Numbered from the stretch's first letter, positions 1-8,768 are shown. The stretch is DNA of 36,397 bases from Pseudomonas sp. (GCF_030698175.1 NZ_JAUYNT010000027.1:1-36397); one strand, 5' to 3'. Made by a program: numbers and translations. The notes: generated by a model from the sequence alone, not told the origin.

Positions 1-1413
1 GCGCATGCCGTCGTCGCGAATGCTTGGGCCAAAACGGCGCGCATGCTTGGTCATCTCCTGCTCGCTGGCGCCGTTGTGCACCAGGGTGCGCAGGGCGTCG
101 TCGAACATCACCAGTTCATAGATGCCGGTACGGCCGCGATAACCCAGCTGCCGGCACTCGCTGCAGCCCACCGCGCGATGCAGGGTCGGTGGTGTGGCCG
201 GGTCGCCGCCCACCAGCGCGCACTCGGCGGCATCGGCTTGATAGGGTTGTTTGCAGCTCGGGCAGAGCACCCGCACCAAACGCTGGGCCAACACGCCGAG
301 CAGGGATGAGGACAGTAAAAACGGCTCGATGCCCATGTCCACCAGCCGGGTCACGGCGCCGATGGCGGTATTGGTGTGCAGGGTCGAGAGCACCAAGTGG
401 CCGGTCAGCGAGGCCTGCACGGCGATCTCGGCGGTCTCCTTGTCGCGGATTTCGCCGATCATCACCACGTCCGGGTCTTGCCGCAAGATGGCGCGCAGGC
501 CACGGGCGAAAGTCATCTCGACCTTGGAGTTGACCTGGGTCTGGCCGATGCCTTCGAGGTGGTATTCGATCGGGTCTTCGACGGTGAGGATATTGCGCGT
601 GCCATCATTCAGGCTGACCAAGCTGGCATACAGGGTGGTGGTTTTACCCGAGCCGGTCGGGCCGGTGACCAGGATGATGCCGTGGGGTTTCTTCACCGCC
701 TCGGTCATCAGGCTGCGGTCGCGCTCGCTCATGCCCAGGTGTTGCAGGGTCAGGCGGCCGGCTTGTTTGTCGAGCAAACGCATCACCACCCGCTCACCGT
801 TGGCCGAGGGCAGGGTCGACACGCGGATATCCACCTCGCGACCACCGACCCGCAGCGACATGCGCCCGTCTTGCGGCACGCGCTTCTCGGCGATATCCAG
901 CTTGGCCATCACCTTGATCCGCGACACCAGCAAGGCCGCCAATTCGCGCTTGGGCTGGACCATCTCACGCAGAATGCCGTCGATGCGAAAACGTATCACC
1001 AAGCGCTTCTCGAAGGTCTCGACGTGGATGTCGGAGGCGTTCTCTTTGATCGCTTCACCGAGGATGGCGTTGATCAGCCGGATGATCGGCGCGTCGTCTT
1101 CTTGCTCCAGCAGGTCTTCGGTTTCCTGGATCTGCTCGGCCAGGCTGGCCAGGTCCATGTCCGAACCCAAGTCCTCGACCATCTGCATGGCGGCGGAGGA
1201 GTCGTGCTGGTAAGCATCGCTCAGCGCCTGCTCGAAGGCCGGCACCGCCAGCCAGGTCAGCGGCAGCACGGCGCCGACGAAGCGCTGAGCTTCCTGCACC
1301 GCATTCAAACTGGCACCCACCCGCGCCTGCAGGCACTGGCCGTCCAGCAACACGCCATGGCGCTTGGCAAAGGTAAACGGCAGACGCCGCAGTGGCACGG
1401 TAGGGTTATGCAT
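1..1413 (-). CDS. gspE: Type II secretion ATPase GspE (XcpR-like), 3' end cut by window edge
   Basis: Cytoplasmic ATPase that powers type II secretion pseudopilus assembly. Translating the minus strand from ATG 1413 gives an open frame of 471 codons that runs off the left edge. Its N-terminus ([20 protein letters not shown]) is GspE-like. The Walker A motif [10 protein letters not shown] has its lysine at about residue 257. It is followed by an Asp box and Walker B region ([13 protein letters not shown]) and a His box ([15 protein letters not shown]). A zinc-type tetracysteine motif, CPSC (384/387) and CSEC (417/420), separates GspE from PilT and fits GspE or PilB. The [10 protein letters not shown] start favours GspE. 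The family is usually about 500 residues, so only the last few dozen should be missing. No gspC or gspD lies upstream; the neighbour is a LysR gene in the same orientation. Whether it belongs to an Xcp or Hxc type system cannot be told. Confidence 0.9.
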   Translation of the reverse strand, partial: MHNPTVPLRRLPFTFAKRHGVLLDGQCLQARVGASLNAVQEAQRFVGAVLPLTWLAVPAFEQALSDAYQHDSSAAMQMVEDLGSDMDLASLAEQIQETEDLLEQEDDAPIIRLINAILGEAIKENASDIHVETFEKRLVIRFRIDGILREMVQPKRELAALLVSRIKVMAKLDIAEKRVPQDGRMSLRVGGREVDIRVSTLPSANGERVVMRLLDKQAGRLTLQHLGMSERDRSLMTEAVKKPHGIILVTGPTGSGKTTTLYASLVSLNDGTRNILTVEDPIEYHLEGIGQTQVNSKVEMTFARGLRAILRQDPDVVMIGEIRDKETAEIAVQASLTGHLVLSTLHTNTAIGAVTRLVDMGIEPFLLSSSLLGVLAQRLVRVLCPSCKQPYQADAAECALVGGDPATPPTLHRAVGCSECRQLGYRGRTGIYELVMFDDALRTLVHNGASEQEMTKHARRFGPSIRDDGMR

Positions 1414-1473
1414 GTTGTTGTATGCCCAAAACAAAACCAGTTACGGATGGCCACGCTTCTGTGAACGCAGAGC

Positions 1474-1504
1474 GCTATAAAACGCAGTTCGGCATGACGG
1501 TCAA
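1474..1504 (-). promoter_or_regulatory. Possible sigma-70 promoter for gspE
   Basis: On the minus strand a TTGACC (-35 like, 1504-1499) and a TATAGC (-10 like, 1479-1474) lie upstream of the gspE ATG at 1413. The spacing is 19 bp, longer than ideal, so the call is tentative. The 182-bp gap between the lysR stop and gspE holds no other gene. Confidence 0.3.
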
Positions 1505-1595
1505 TCGCTTTGGCGGATTTTTTGTGAATCGGTGCGGGCCAGCACAAGCGCTAAATGCGGATTTTGCCGCCGTGCGGCGCATCACTCAGCCACCA

Positions 1596-2495
1596 TCAGC
1601 CCTGACCTATGGCCTGAATCTGCTCGATCAGCCACTGCAGCGGCGCATCGCGCTCGCGCAGGGCCAGGCTGACGATGTCCAGGTGAAAGGGCTCCAGCTG
1701 AAATGGCAGCTCAAACAGTTGCAGCGGCAACAAGCCGGCGAAGTAGCGCGCCAGTTGGGTCGGTAGCACCACCGCCAGGTCGGTGCTGGCGGCGATGTGC
1801 GCAGCCTGCAGGTAGTTGGGGGTGGTGTAGACGATCTGCCGCGCCAGGCCTTGCTCCGTCAGCCACTGATCGACCATGCCGCGCGTTTGGCCGCCGTGGA
1901 CCCAGAGGTGGCGCAGGCTCAGAAAGGTTTCCAGATCGGGCGCCCGCTGCAGCAGCGGGTGGTCGCGGCGGGCCACCACCTGCAGAGTTTCGCTCAGCCA
2001 GCGGCGGCGCACAAAGCGCTCCGGCACCTCCTCGAAACGCCCCAGGGCCAGGTCCAGCTCACCCTGATCGAGCGCCGCCATTGGCAGACTCGGGGTCAGG
2101 TGCTGGATGGCGATCTGCATCTGCGGCGCGCTCAGGGTCAGTTGCTGCAACAGGCGCGGCATGCAGATCAACTCGACGAAGTCGGTCAGCGCAATGCGCA
2201 AGCGCTGGCGGCTGCTGGCCGGATCGAAGGGCTGGCCCTGGCTGAGGCTCTGTTCGATCTGCTGCAGCGCCGCCCGCAGCGGCCCTTCCAGTTCGAGGGC
2301 GCGCGGGGTGGCTTGCATGCTGCGCCCAACGCGCACCAGCAACGGATCGTCGAGCAGTTCGCGCAGCCGCCGTAAGGCATTGCTTACCGCCGGCTGACTG
2401 AGGGCCAGGCGCTCGGCGGCGCGCGAGACATTGCGTTCGCGTAGCAAGGCGTCGAGCACCCGCAACAGGTTGAGATCGAAACTCAAGATATTCAT
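1596..2495 (-). CDS. LysR-family transcriptional regulator
   Basis: This is a 299-residue LysR-type regulator, the normal family length. Residues 1-65 form the winged helix-turn-helix (MNILSFDLNLLRVLDALLRE, then the recognition region with LSQPAVSNALRRLRELLDDPLLVR). The remainder is the LysR effector-binding domain. The gene is divergent from the acyl-CoA catabolic operon starting at 2590, with only 94 bp between them, the classic arrangement for a LysR regulator controlling its neighbours in response to a pathway compound. A T-N11-A dyad overlaps its own start codon (see 2495-2509), which suggests autorepression. The inducer cannot be deduced from sequence. The family call is certain; control of the divergent operon is inferred from position. 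Confidence 0.92.
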   Translation of the reverse strand: MNILSFDLNLLRVLDALLRERNVSRAAERLALSQPAVSNALRRLRELLDDPLLVRVGRSMQATPRALELEGPLRAALQQIEQSLSQGQPFDPASSRQRLRIALTDFVELICMPRLLQQLTLSAPQMQIAIQHLTPSLPMAALDQGELDLALGRFEEVPERFVRRRWLSETLQVVARRDHPLLQRAPDLETFLSLRHLWVHGGQTRGMVDQWLTEQGLARQIVYTTPNYLQAAHIAASTDLAVVLPTQLARYFAGLLPLQLFELPFQLEPFHLDIVSLALRERDAPLQWLIEQIQAIGQG

Positions 2496-2509
2496 TGGTC
2501 AAATACCAA
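2495..2509. promoter_or_regulatory. Candidate LysR box (T-N11-A dyad)
   Basis: The dyad TTGGT-CAAAT-ACCAA has perfect 5-bp arms and contains the T-N11-A core (2496 to 2508) expected for a LysR-type binding site. It begins at the first base of the lysR start codon and lies 80 bp upstream of the divergent operon, so it could serve both autoregulation and activation. A second weaker A/T-rich dyad (ATTTCTCAAAT) lies near 2526-2536. Confidence 0.5.
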
Positions 2510-2545
2510 CTATCACAAGACTAAATTTCTCAAATAGTAGCGACT

Positions 2546-2574
2546 TGCCTAGGCTGGTGGGCGTTTTCATTTAT
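2546..2574 (+). promoter_or_regulatory. Possible promoter of the acyl-CoA operon
   Basis: A TTGCCT (-35 like) is followed after about 17 bp by CATTTA (-10 like), some 16 bp upstream of the ATG at 2590. The match to consensus is modest, which would fit an activator-dependent promoter. Called by eye. Confidence 0.25.
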
Positions 2575-2589
2575 CCCCGGGGTCAGCCG

Positions 2590-3831
2590 ATGAGCAGCAG
2601 CGTATTGAGCATTCAGCAGGTCGCCGTGATCGGCGCCGGCACCATGGGCCGTGGCATCGTCATGAGCCTGGCCAACGCCGGCATTCCGGTGCTGTGGCTG
2701 GACAACAACCCGCAGATGCTCGAACAGGCGCTGGCAGCGATTGCCGAGACTTGGGCCAAGAGCGTCAGCCAGGGCCGCCTCGAGCCGCAGCAGGCCGCCG
2801 CGCGCCTTGCCTGTGTGCAGGCAGTGGACGGCTATGGGGCGCTGGCCGGGGCCGATCTGGTGATCGAGGCGGTGTACGAGAACCTCGAACTCAAACAGCA
2901 GATTTTCCGCAGCCTGGATGCCCTGCTCAAGCCGACGGCGATCCTGGCCAGCAACACCTCGGCGCTGGATATCGATGCAATTGCCGCCGTCACCGGCCGG
3001 CCGGAACAGGTGCTGGGCCTGCATTTCTTCAGCCCGGCGCACATCATGAAATTGCTGGAAATCGTCCGTGGCGCCCAGACCGCGCCGGCGGTGCTCGAGG
3101 CCATGTTGGCGCTCGGCCAGCGAATCGGCAAAGCCTGCGTGGTGGCCGGTAACTGCCACGGCTTTATCGGCAACCGCATGCTGCATACCTATGTGCGCGA
3201 GGCGCGCATGTTGCTGCTCGAAGGCGCCTATCCGCATCAGGTGGACGCCGCGCTGCAAGGCTTCGGTTTTGCCATGGGGCCGTTTCGCATGTACGACGTG
3301 GTCGGTATCGATCTGGAATGGCGGGCCCGTGAACTGGCCGGTATTGGCCAGGACGATCCGGCGGTGCAGGTGGATAACCGCCTGTGTGAACTGGGCCGCT
3401 GCGGCCAGAAGTCCGGCCAAGGCTATTACCGCTACGCCGCAGGCAGCCGCCAGGCCGAGCAGGACCCAGAAGTCGATGCGCTGGTGCTGCAGGTCTCCGA
3501 GCAGCTGGGCTTCAACCGCCGCAACATCGGCCAGGAAGAAATCCTCGAGCGTTGTCTGCTGGCGCTGGTCAATGAAGGGGCGAAGATTCTTCAGGAAGGC
3601 ATCGCCGATAACAGCCAGGACATCGATCTGGTCTACCTCAACGGCTACGGCTTCCCGGTAGATAAGGGCGGGCCGATGAGCTGGGCCGACAGCCAGGGAG
3701 CGGCCGATTTGCTGGCCCGCCTGCGCGCGCTGCAGGAGCAGTTTGGTGAGCATTGGCAACCGGCCAAGTTGATCGAACAACTGGCGGCCAGCGGCCAGAC
3801 TTTTGCCAGCGTTAAAGGTGGCCGGGCATGA
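2590..3831 (+). CDS. 3-hydroxyacyl-CoA dehydrogenase (no hydratase domain)
   Basis: NAD-dependent oxidation of a 3-hydroxyacyl-CoA to the 3-ketoacyl-CoA. The protein has 413 residues. The Rossmann motif GAGTMG is at 15-20. The catalytic His is in LHFFSPAH (H145), with NCHGFIGNRML after it. Two successive 3HCDH C-terminal domains follow, the second from about residue 315 to the end (EEILERCLLALVNEGAKIL). This is the dehydrogenase half of FadB without the enoyl-CoA hydratase half. In-frame starts upstream lie inside lysR or its promoter, and ATG 2590 follows a GGGGT stretch, so 2590 is chosen. Its stop overlaps the next ATG by 4 bp (ATGA), implying translational coupling. It is the first gene of a four-gene operon; the chain length and nature of the substrate are not evident. 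Confidence 0.9.
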   Translation: MSSSVLSIQQVAVIGAGTMGRGIVMSLANAGIPVLWLDNNPQMLEQALAAIAETWAKSVSQGRLEPQQAAARLACVQAVDGYGALAGADLVIEAVYENLELKQQIFRSLDALLKPTAILASNTSALDIDAIAAVTGRPEQVLGLHFFSPAHIMKLLEIVRGAQTAPAVLEAMLALGQRIGKACVVAGNCHGFIGNRMLHTYVREARMLLLEGAYPHQVDAALQGFGFAMGPFRMYDVVGIDLEWRARELAGIGQDDPAVQVDNRLCELGRCGQKSGQGYYRYAAGSRQAEQDPEVDALVLQVSEQLGFNRRNIGQEEILERCLLALVNEGAKILQEGIADNSQDIDLVYLNGYGFPVDKGGPMSWADSQGAADLLARLRALQEQFGEHWQPAKLIEQLAASGQTFASVKGGRA

Positions 3832-5618
3832 GTTATCACGCCCCGCTGCGCGATATGCGTTTCGTCCTGCATGAGCTGTTCGATATCAGCGGCCATTGCC
3901 AGCAGCTGGGTAACGGCCTCGATCGCGAACTGATCGATGGCGTGCTGGAAGAGGCCGCGCGCTATGCCGGCGAGGTGGTGGCGCCGCTTAATCGCCACAG
4001 TGATGAACAGGGCTGCAGCCTTAACGCTGGTGCAGTGATCACCCCGGACGGTTTCCCGGCGGCCTATCAACAGTTCGTCGACAACGGCTGGGCGAGCATG
4101 ACTGGGCCCGTCGAGTTCGGTGGCCAAGGCTTGCCACAACTGCTGGCGTGCAATTTTCACGAGATGCTGATGGGCGCCAGTCTGTCGTTTCGGGTCTATT
4201 CCGGGCTGACCGAAGGCGCGGTGCTGGCGCTGCATAAACACGGCAGCGCAGAACTCAAACAGGCCTATCTGGCCAAGATGGTCAGCGGCCAATGGACCGG
4301 CACCATGTGCCTGACCGAACCCCAGGCCGGCACCGATTTGGCCTTGCTGCGCACCCGCGCCGAACCCCAGGCGGACGGCAGTTACCAGATCAGCGGCAGC
4401 AAGATTTTTATCAGCGGCGGCGAGCAGGACCTGACCGAGAACATCATCCATCTGGTGCTGGCGCGCCTGCCGGATGCGCCGGCCGGGGTGAAGGGCATCA
4501 GCCTGTTGCTGGTGCCGAAATTTATCGCCAACCCCGACGGCTCGCTGGGGGCGCGCAATGCCCTGAGCTGTGGCGCCATCGAACACAAGATGGGTATCAA
4601 GGGCGCCTCCACCTGCGTGATGAACTTCGACGGCGCCACTGGCTGGCTGATCGGCGAGGCCAATCAGGGCCTGGCGGGCATGTTCACCATGATGAACGAC
4701 GCGCGTTTTCAGGTTGGCTTGCAGGGCTTGGGTATCGGCGAAGCGGCCTTTCAGGGCGCCTTGCGTTATGCCCGTGAGCGTCTGCAATCGCGCGCCTTGA
4801 GCGGTGCGGCTGAGCCGCAAAAAGCCGCCGACCCAATCATCAATCACCCAGACGTGCGGCGCATGCTGCTGACCCAGAAGACTCTGGTGGAAGGTTCACG
4901 CATGCTCGCCGCCTACTGCGCGCGCCAGCTCGACCTTGAGCATGGCGCAGCGGATGCGCCGGTGCGTAAGGCCGCCGGTACGCGCGCGGCGCTGCTGATC
5001 CCGATCATCAAAGCCTTCTTCACCGACATGGGCCAGGAAGTCGCCAGCCTCGGCGTGCAGGTTTATGGCGGCCACGGCTTTATCCGCGAATGGGGCATGG
5101 AGCAGCTGATGCGCGACAGTCGCATCACCCAGCTGTACGAAGGCACCAACGGCATCCAGGCGCTCGACTATATCCGCCGCAAGCTGCTCGGCGATGGTGG
5201 TAGCGAGCTGTCGGCGCTGCAGGCCGAGTTCAGCCAGTTGTGCGATCAGCAGGCGCAGCGTCCGGTCTTGGCCGAGTTGGCACACGCGATGCGGGCGCGC
5301 CTGAGCGAATGGCGTGAGCTGAGCAGCGAGGTGATCGCCATGAGCCAGCGCGACGTGCAGGAAATCGGCGCCACCTCGGTAGACTTTTTGCAGTACTCGG
5401 CCTATGTGTTGCTGGCCGGTTGCTGGCTGCAGGCCGCCGCGCGTGCCCAGGATGCGCTGGAGGCGGGCAGCGGCGAGGCGGCGTTCTATCAGGCCAAGCT
5501 GCACAGCGCGACCTTCTACCTGCGCCGCGTGCTGCCACGGGCCAGCGGCCACCGCGAAGCCCTGCTCGGCGGCGCGGCCTGTTTGATGGCGCTGCCGGAA
5601 GCGCATTTCGCGTTTTGA
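3828..5618 (+). CDS. Acyl-CoA dehydrogenase (about 600-residue subfamily)
   Basis: FAD-dependent alpha,beta-dehydrogenation of an acyl-CoA. The 596 residues match the longer AidB/DmdC-like acyl-CoA dehydrogenase subfamily, which starts with a short helical N-terminal extension (MSYHAPLRDMRFVLHELFDI). The FAD/substrate region MCLTEPQAGTDL is near residues 160-171. The C-terminal YEGTNGIQ motif carries the expected catalytic base E438, followed by an extra helical domain of about 150 residues typical of this subfamily. It is coupled to the upstream dehydrogenase by a 4-bp overlap, and AAAGGTGG just upstream serves as the ribosome site. Members act on varied substrates (straight-chain, aryl or methylthio acyl-CoAs), so the substrate stays open. 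Confidence 0.9.
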   Translation: MSYHAPLRDMRFVLHELFDISGHCQQLGNGLDRELIDGVLEEAARYAGEVVAPLNRHSDEQGCSLNAGAVITPDGFPAAYQQFVDNGWASMTGPVEFGGQGLPQLLACNFHEMLMGASLSFRVYSGLTEGAVLALHKHGSAELKQAYLAKMVSGQWTGTMCLTEPQAGTDLALLRTRAEPQADGSYQISGSKIFISGGEQDLTENIIHLVLARLPDAPAGVKGISLLLVPKFIANPDGSLGARNALSCGAIEHKMGIKGASTCVMNFDGATGWLIGEANQGLAGMFTMMNDARFQVGLQGLGIGEAAFQGALRYARERLQSRALSGAAEPQKAADPIINHPDVRRMLLTQKTLVEGSRMLAAYCARQLDLEHGAADAPVRKAAGTRAALLIPIIKAFFTDMGQEVASLGVQVYGGHGFIREWGMEQLMRDSRITQLYEGTNGIQALDYIRRKLLGDGGSELSALQAEFSQLCDQQAQRPVLAELAHAMRARLSEWRELSSEVIAMSQRDVQEIGATSVDFLQYSAYVLLAGCWLQAAARAQDALEAGSGEAAFYQAKLHSATFYLRRVLPRASGHREALLGGAACLMALPEAHFAF

Positions 5619-5630
5619 CCGGGCTTTAGC

Positions 5631-5644
5631 CGCAAGCTCTTGCG
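5631..5644. promoter_or_regulatory. Short perfect dyad between acyl-CoA dehydrogenase and alcohol dehydrogenase genes
   Basis: CGCAAG-CT-CTTGCG is a perfect 6-bp inverted repeat 30 bp upstream of the alcohol dehydrogenase ATG. It has no T-run, so it is not an obvious terminator. It could be an operator or an mRNA processing hairpin. Confidence 0.25.
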
Positions 5645-5673
5645 ACACCCACACAACCAGCCGAGGAATCAGC

Positions 5674-6837
5674 ATGCAGCCGTTCAGTTTTGCCACCACC
5701 GCGCAGATCCTTTGCGAAACCGGTTCTGTCCGGCGCCTGGGTGTCCTGTGCCGGGAGCGCGGCGCGCAATCGGTGCTGATCGTTACCGATCCGGGGATTA
5801 CCCGACTGGGCATGCTCGACGGGTTGCTGCCGGGCTTTGCCGCCGAGGAGGTGGCGGTGCAGGTGTTCGATCAGGTGTTGGCCGATCCGCCGGAAGCGGT
5901 GGTCATGGCTGCAGTCGAACAGGCGCGGGGGATGCAGGCGCAGCTGGTGGTGGGTTTCGGCGGCGGCAGTTCGATGGATGTGGCCAAACTGGTGGCCTTA
6001 CTGGCCCACCCGCTGTGCCTGCAAAAGCTCGCCGATATCTATGGCGTCGGCAATGCCAAAGGCCAGCGCTTGCCGCTGATTCAGGTGCCAACCACCGCCG
6101 GCACCGGCTCGGAAGTCACCCCGATTGCGATCATCACCACCGGCGCGACCAGCAAGATGGGGGTGGTCTCGCCGCTGTTGTTGCCGGACCTGGCCGTGCT
6201 GGACGCCGACCTGTGTCTCGGCCTGCCGCCCGCAGTCACCGCAGCTACCGGCATCGACGCCATGGTGCATGCCATCGAGGCCTACACCAGCAAGCTGAAG
6301 AAAAATCCGCTGTCCGACCTGCTCGCTCGTGAGGCTTTGCGCCTGCTGGCGGCCAACCTCGATGCCGCCGTGCACGACGGGCAGAACCGCGCCGCGCGCC
6401 AGGCCATGTTGCTCGGCTCGTGCCTGGCCGGTCAGGCGTTTGCCAATGCCCCGGTGGCGGCGGTGCATGCGCTGGCCTATCCGCTGGGCGGGCACGTGCA
6501 TATCCCCCATGGCCTGAGCAACGCCCTGGTGCTGCCCCATGTGCTGCGCTTCAACGCTCCGGTCGCCGTCGGGCTGTATGCCGAGCTGGCGCCGCTGCTA
6601 CTGGGTGAGCGTCTGCAGGCAGGCTCGGAGCAGAGCCTCTGCGAGCAATTTATCCAAGAGCTGAGCGAGCTGAATCAGCGTTGCGGGCTGCCCAGCCGTC
6701 TGCGCGATGCCGGGGTGCCCGCAGAGCTGCTGCCTCGCTTGGCTTGCGACGTCATGCAACAGCAGCGCCTGCTGGTGAATAACCCCCGTGAGGTCAGCGA
6801 GGCGGATGCCTTGGCGATCTATCAAGCCGCTTTTTGA
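5674..6837 (+). CDS. Iron-containing alcohol dehydrogenase
   Basis: NAD(P)-dependent, metal-binding group III alcohol dehydrogenase, 387 residues, the normal family length. The nucleotide motif GGGSSMDVAK starts at residue 96. Predicted metal ligands are D195 and H199 (DAMVHAIEAYTS), H265 (HALAYPLGG) and H279 (IPHGLSNA); the D-x3-H and 14-residue His spacings match those of FucO-type enzymes. A good ribosome site (GAGGAA) lies 6 bp before ATG 5674. It lies 55 bp after the acyl-CoA dehydrogenase and just before the thioesterase, so it probably oxidises an alcohol substrate or reduces an aldehyde product of the same pathway. No aldehyde dehydrogenase is present next to it. Confidence 0.9.
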   Translation: MQPFSFATTAQILCETGSVRRLGVLCRERGAQSVLIVTDPGITRLGMLDGLLPGFAAEEVAVQVFDQVLADPPEAVVMAAVEQARGMQAQLVVGFGGGSSMDVAKLVALLAHPLCLQKLADIYGVGNAKGQRLPLIQVPTTAGTGSEVTPIAIITTGATSKMGVVSPLLLPDLAVLDADLCLGLPPAVTAATGIDAMVHAIEAYTSKLKKNPLSDLLAREALRLLAANLDAAVHDGQNRAARQAMLLGSCLAGQAFANAPVAAVHALAYPLGGHVHIPHGLSNALVLPHVLRFNAPVAVGLYAELAPLLLGERLQAGSEQSLCEQFIQELSELNQRCGLPSRLRDAGVPAELLPRLACDVMQQQRLLVNNPREVSEADALAIYQAAF

Positions 6838-6851
6838 ATCAGGAAATCCTC

Positions 6852-7289
6852 ATGAGCCAGCCCCAGCCCCAGCATCTGCGTAGCGACTACCGGCATTGCC
6901 AGCCGATCAGCACCCGCTGGCACGACAACGACCTCTATGGTCACGTCAACAACGTGGTCTATTACAGCTACTTCGACAGCGCGGTAAATACTTACCTGAT
7001 TGAGGTCGGAGAGTTGGACATTCATGCCGGGCAAGTCATAGGTTTGGTGGTCAGTTCCAGCTGCGACTACTTCGCCTCCATCGCCTTCCCCGAGCGCATC
7101 GAAGTCGGCCTGCGGGTCGGCAAACTGGGCAACAGTTCAGTGCACTATGAGCTGGCGATTTTCAAGCTCGGCGAAACCGAGGCCTCTGCGGCCGGGCGCT
7201 TCGTGCATGTATTTGTCGACCGGCTCAGCAACCTCCCGGTGAGCATCCCCGCCAGCCTGCGCTGCGCCCTGACGCGACTGCTGCCTTGA
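6852..7289 (+). CDS. Acyl-CoA thioesterase, 4HBT hotdog family
   Basis: Hydrolyses an acyl-CoA to the free acid and CoA. The 145 residues form a single hotdog domain. WHDNDLYGHVNNVVYYSYFD carries the family Asp (D27) and the GHVNN helix seen in YbgC/FcbC-like enzymes. I chose ATG 6852, preceded by AGGAA at a good distance, over an in-frame TTG at 6834 that lies inside the stop region of the previous gene. It is the last gene of the operon and may release an end product or relieve CoA trapping. No strong terminator follows; only a weak CTGAG/CTCAG hairpin is seen near 7295-7307. Confidence 0.85.
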   Translation: MSQPQPQHLRSDYRHCQPISTRWHDNDLYGHVNNVVYYSYFDSAVNTYLIEVGELDIHAGQVIGLVVSSSCDYFASIAFPERIEVGLRVGKLGNSSVHYELAIFKLGETEASAAGRFVHVFVDRLSNLPVSIPASLRCALTRLLP

Positions 7290-7622
7290 ACGCCTGAGGC
7301 GCTCAGACGGCCTGCAGCGCGGATTATCCCCCTGGTCTGGCGTTGCCGGGGCGGTGCCCAGTGACGCGCTAAACGCCACACCCCCGCCTAAAAATTGCAA
7401 CCTGCGCAACGCATAACTGAGTCATAACCCTTACTGGCGAGCCAAAGGCGGGGGCGAAACAGATGCCGGTGGGCATGTTCGCCGCACGGCTATTTCGACG
7501 AGTCGCTGCGGGGTGACTATCCTGTGAACAGGTTCACGACTAAAACCGCGACCCCATCAGAGCCATTTACGCGCTGACTGCGCGCCGCAAAACGCCAAAC
7601 GCCGAAGCCAAGGAGCCCGTTG
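7290..7622. other. Non-coding gap between thioesterase and binding-protein gene
   Basis: These 333 bp hold no convincing gene. A short reverse-strand reading frame here has no recognisable content. The region carries a weak hairpin after the thioesterase and a 14-bp dyad at 7524-7537. The promoter of the downstream gene must lie here but no clear -35/-10 pair is visible. Confidence 0.5.
7524..7537. promoter_or_regulatory. Candidate operator dyad upstream of the binding-protein gene
   Basis: GTGAAC-AG-GTTCAC is a perfect 6-bp inverted repeat with a 2-bp spacer, ending 85 bp before the ATG at 7623. Its size and symmetry suit a dimeric helix-turn-helix regulator. No regulator gene lies beside it. 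Confidence 0.35.
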
Positions 7623-8768
7623 ATGACGTCCCGACCGCTGCTCCACCTGTTTATTAGCCTTATGCTCGGTCTGCTGCCCGGCTTGGCCGCCTGGGCCGAG
7701 AACGGGGTGAGCGCGGACGATATTCGTATTGGCATGGTCAATGCCCAAAGTGGCCCGGCAGCGGGCTTGGGCCTAGGCATGTACGCCGGCGCCGCGGCTT
7801 ACTTTGCCCGAATCAACGCCGAGGGCGGGGTGAATGGCCGCAAAATCACCCTGATTCTCAAAGACGATGGCTATGAGCCGGCCCGCAGCGCCGCCCTGAC
7901 CGAACAACTGATCAAGGTTGACCAGGTATTTGCCCTGCTCGGTTACGTCGGCACCCCCACCTCAAGAGCGGCGCTGCCAATTGCCGCGCAGGCCGAGGTG
8001 CCCTATTTGTTCCCGTTCACCGGCGCCGAGTTTCTGCGCACGCCGCTAAAGAAGTGGGCCTTCAACCTGCGCGCCTCCTACTTTGATGAAACCGAAGAGC
8101 TGGTTGAGCGCATCAACAAGGATCTTGGCAGCCAAAAAGTCGCCCTGCTGATGCAGGACGACTCATTCGGCGAGGCGGTCAAGAGCGGCCTCGCTGGGGC
8201 CTTGGACAAACGTGGCATGCGCATCCATGCCGAAGCACGGATCCAGCGTAATTCATTACAGGTTAACGGCGCGGTGGCGGCGCTGAAGCTCGCCACGCCA
8301 GATGCGATTGTGTTCGTCGGCACTTACCAGCAATTGGCCGCAGCAATCAAGCAGGCCAAAGCCAGCGGCGTTACGGCGCGTTTTTTTACGGTGTCTTTTA
8401 TCGGTACCGAGAACTTCATTAGCGCCGCCGGCGCCGACGGCGATGGGGTCTATATCACCCAGGTCATGCCATCGCCACATGACCGTTCTCTGGCCGTTAT
8501 TCGCGATTACCTGGCCGACATAAAACCAAGCGAGGTGGGCTATGCCTCGCTGGAGGGCTATATCGCGGCGATGGTTTTCGCCAAAGCCCTGGCCAACACC
8601 GGTGCGCAACCGACGCGGGCCGAGCTGGCTGACGCCCTGCAATACCTCAACACTGATCTAGGCGGCTTCAAAGTGGCGTTCTCGCCAAGCAATCATCAAG
8701 GCTCAGACGCGGTCTTTCTGACCCGCGTCCAGGCCGGTAAAGCGCTGCCCGTTAAGCGCATGCAATAA
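7623..8768 (+). CDS. Periplasmic ABC-transporter binding protein, branched-chain amino acid type
   Basis: This 381-residue protein is a type I periplasmic binding protein of the LivJ/Peripla_BP_6 family. A signal peptide covers residues 1-25 with an AWA-type cleavage site. The mature domain starts with SADDIRIGMVNAQSGPAAGLG and contains GGVNGRKITLILKDDGYEP, standard for family members. ATG 7623 has AAGGAG 7 bp upstream, which beats the in-frame TTG at 7620. The gene stands alone: no permease or ATPase genes are next to it, so it either works with a transporter encoded elsewhere or serves as a sensor-type binding protein. Ligands in this family range from amino acids and amides to aromatic acids; the ligand cannot be read from sequence. 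Confidence 0.85.
   Translation: MTSRPLLHLFISLMLGLLPGLAAWAENGVSADDIRIGMVNAQSGPAAGLGLGMYAGAAAYFARINAEGGVNGRKITLILKDDGYEPARSAALTEQLIKVDQVFALLGYVGTPTSRAALPIAAQAEVPYLFPFTGAEFLRTPLKKWAFNLRASYFDETEELVERINKDLGSQKVALLMQDDSFGEAVKSGLAGALDKRGMRIHAEARIQRNSLQVNGAVAALKLATPDAIVFVGTYQQLAAAIKQAKASGVTARFFTVSFIGTENFISAAGADGDGVYITQVMPSPHDRSLAVIRDYLADIKPSEVGYASLEGYIAAMVFAKALANTGAQPTRAELADALQYLNTDLGGFKVAFSPSNHQGSDAVFLTRVQAGKALPVKRMQ

Noticed and set aside
376..1464. 362-codon plus-strand frame opposite gspE
   Set aside because: The minus strand clearly encodes GspE with Walker A and tetracysteine motifs; this is its shadow.
2530..3780. Long minus-strand reading frame (416 codons) opposite the 3-hydroxyacyl-CoA dehydrogenase
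   Set aside because: Antisense shadow of GC-rich codon use; His/Gln-rich composition, no domain, fully covered by a well-supported gene.
3645..5813. Two long minus-strand frames (400 and 305 codons) opposite the acyl-CoA dehydrogenase
   Set aside because: Same antisense effect; no recognisable motifs.
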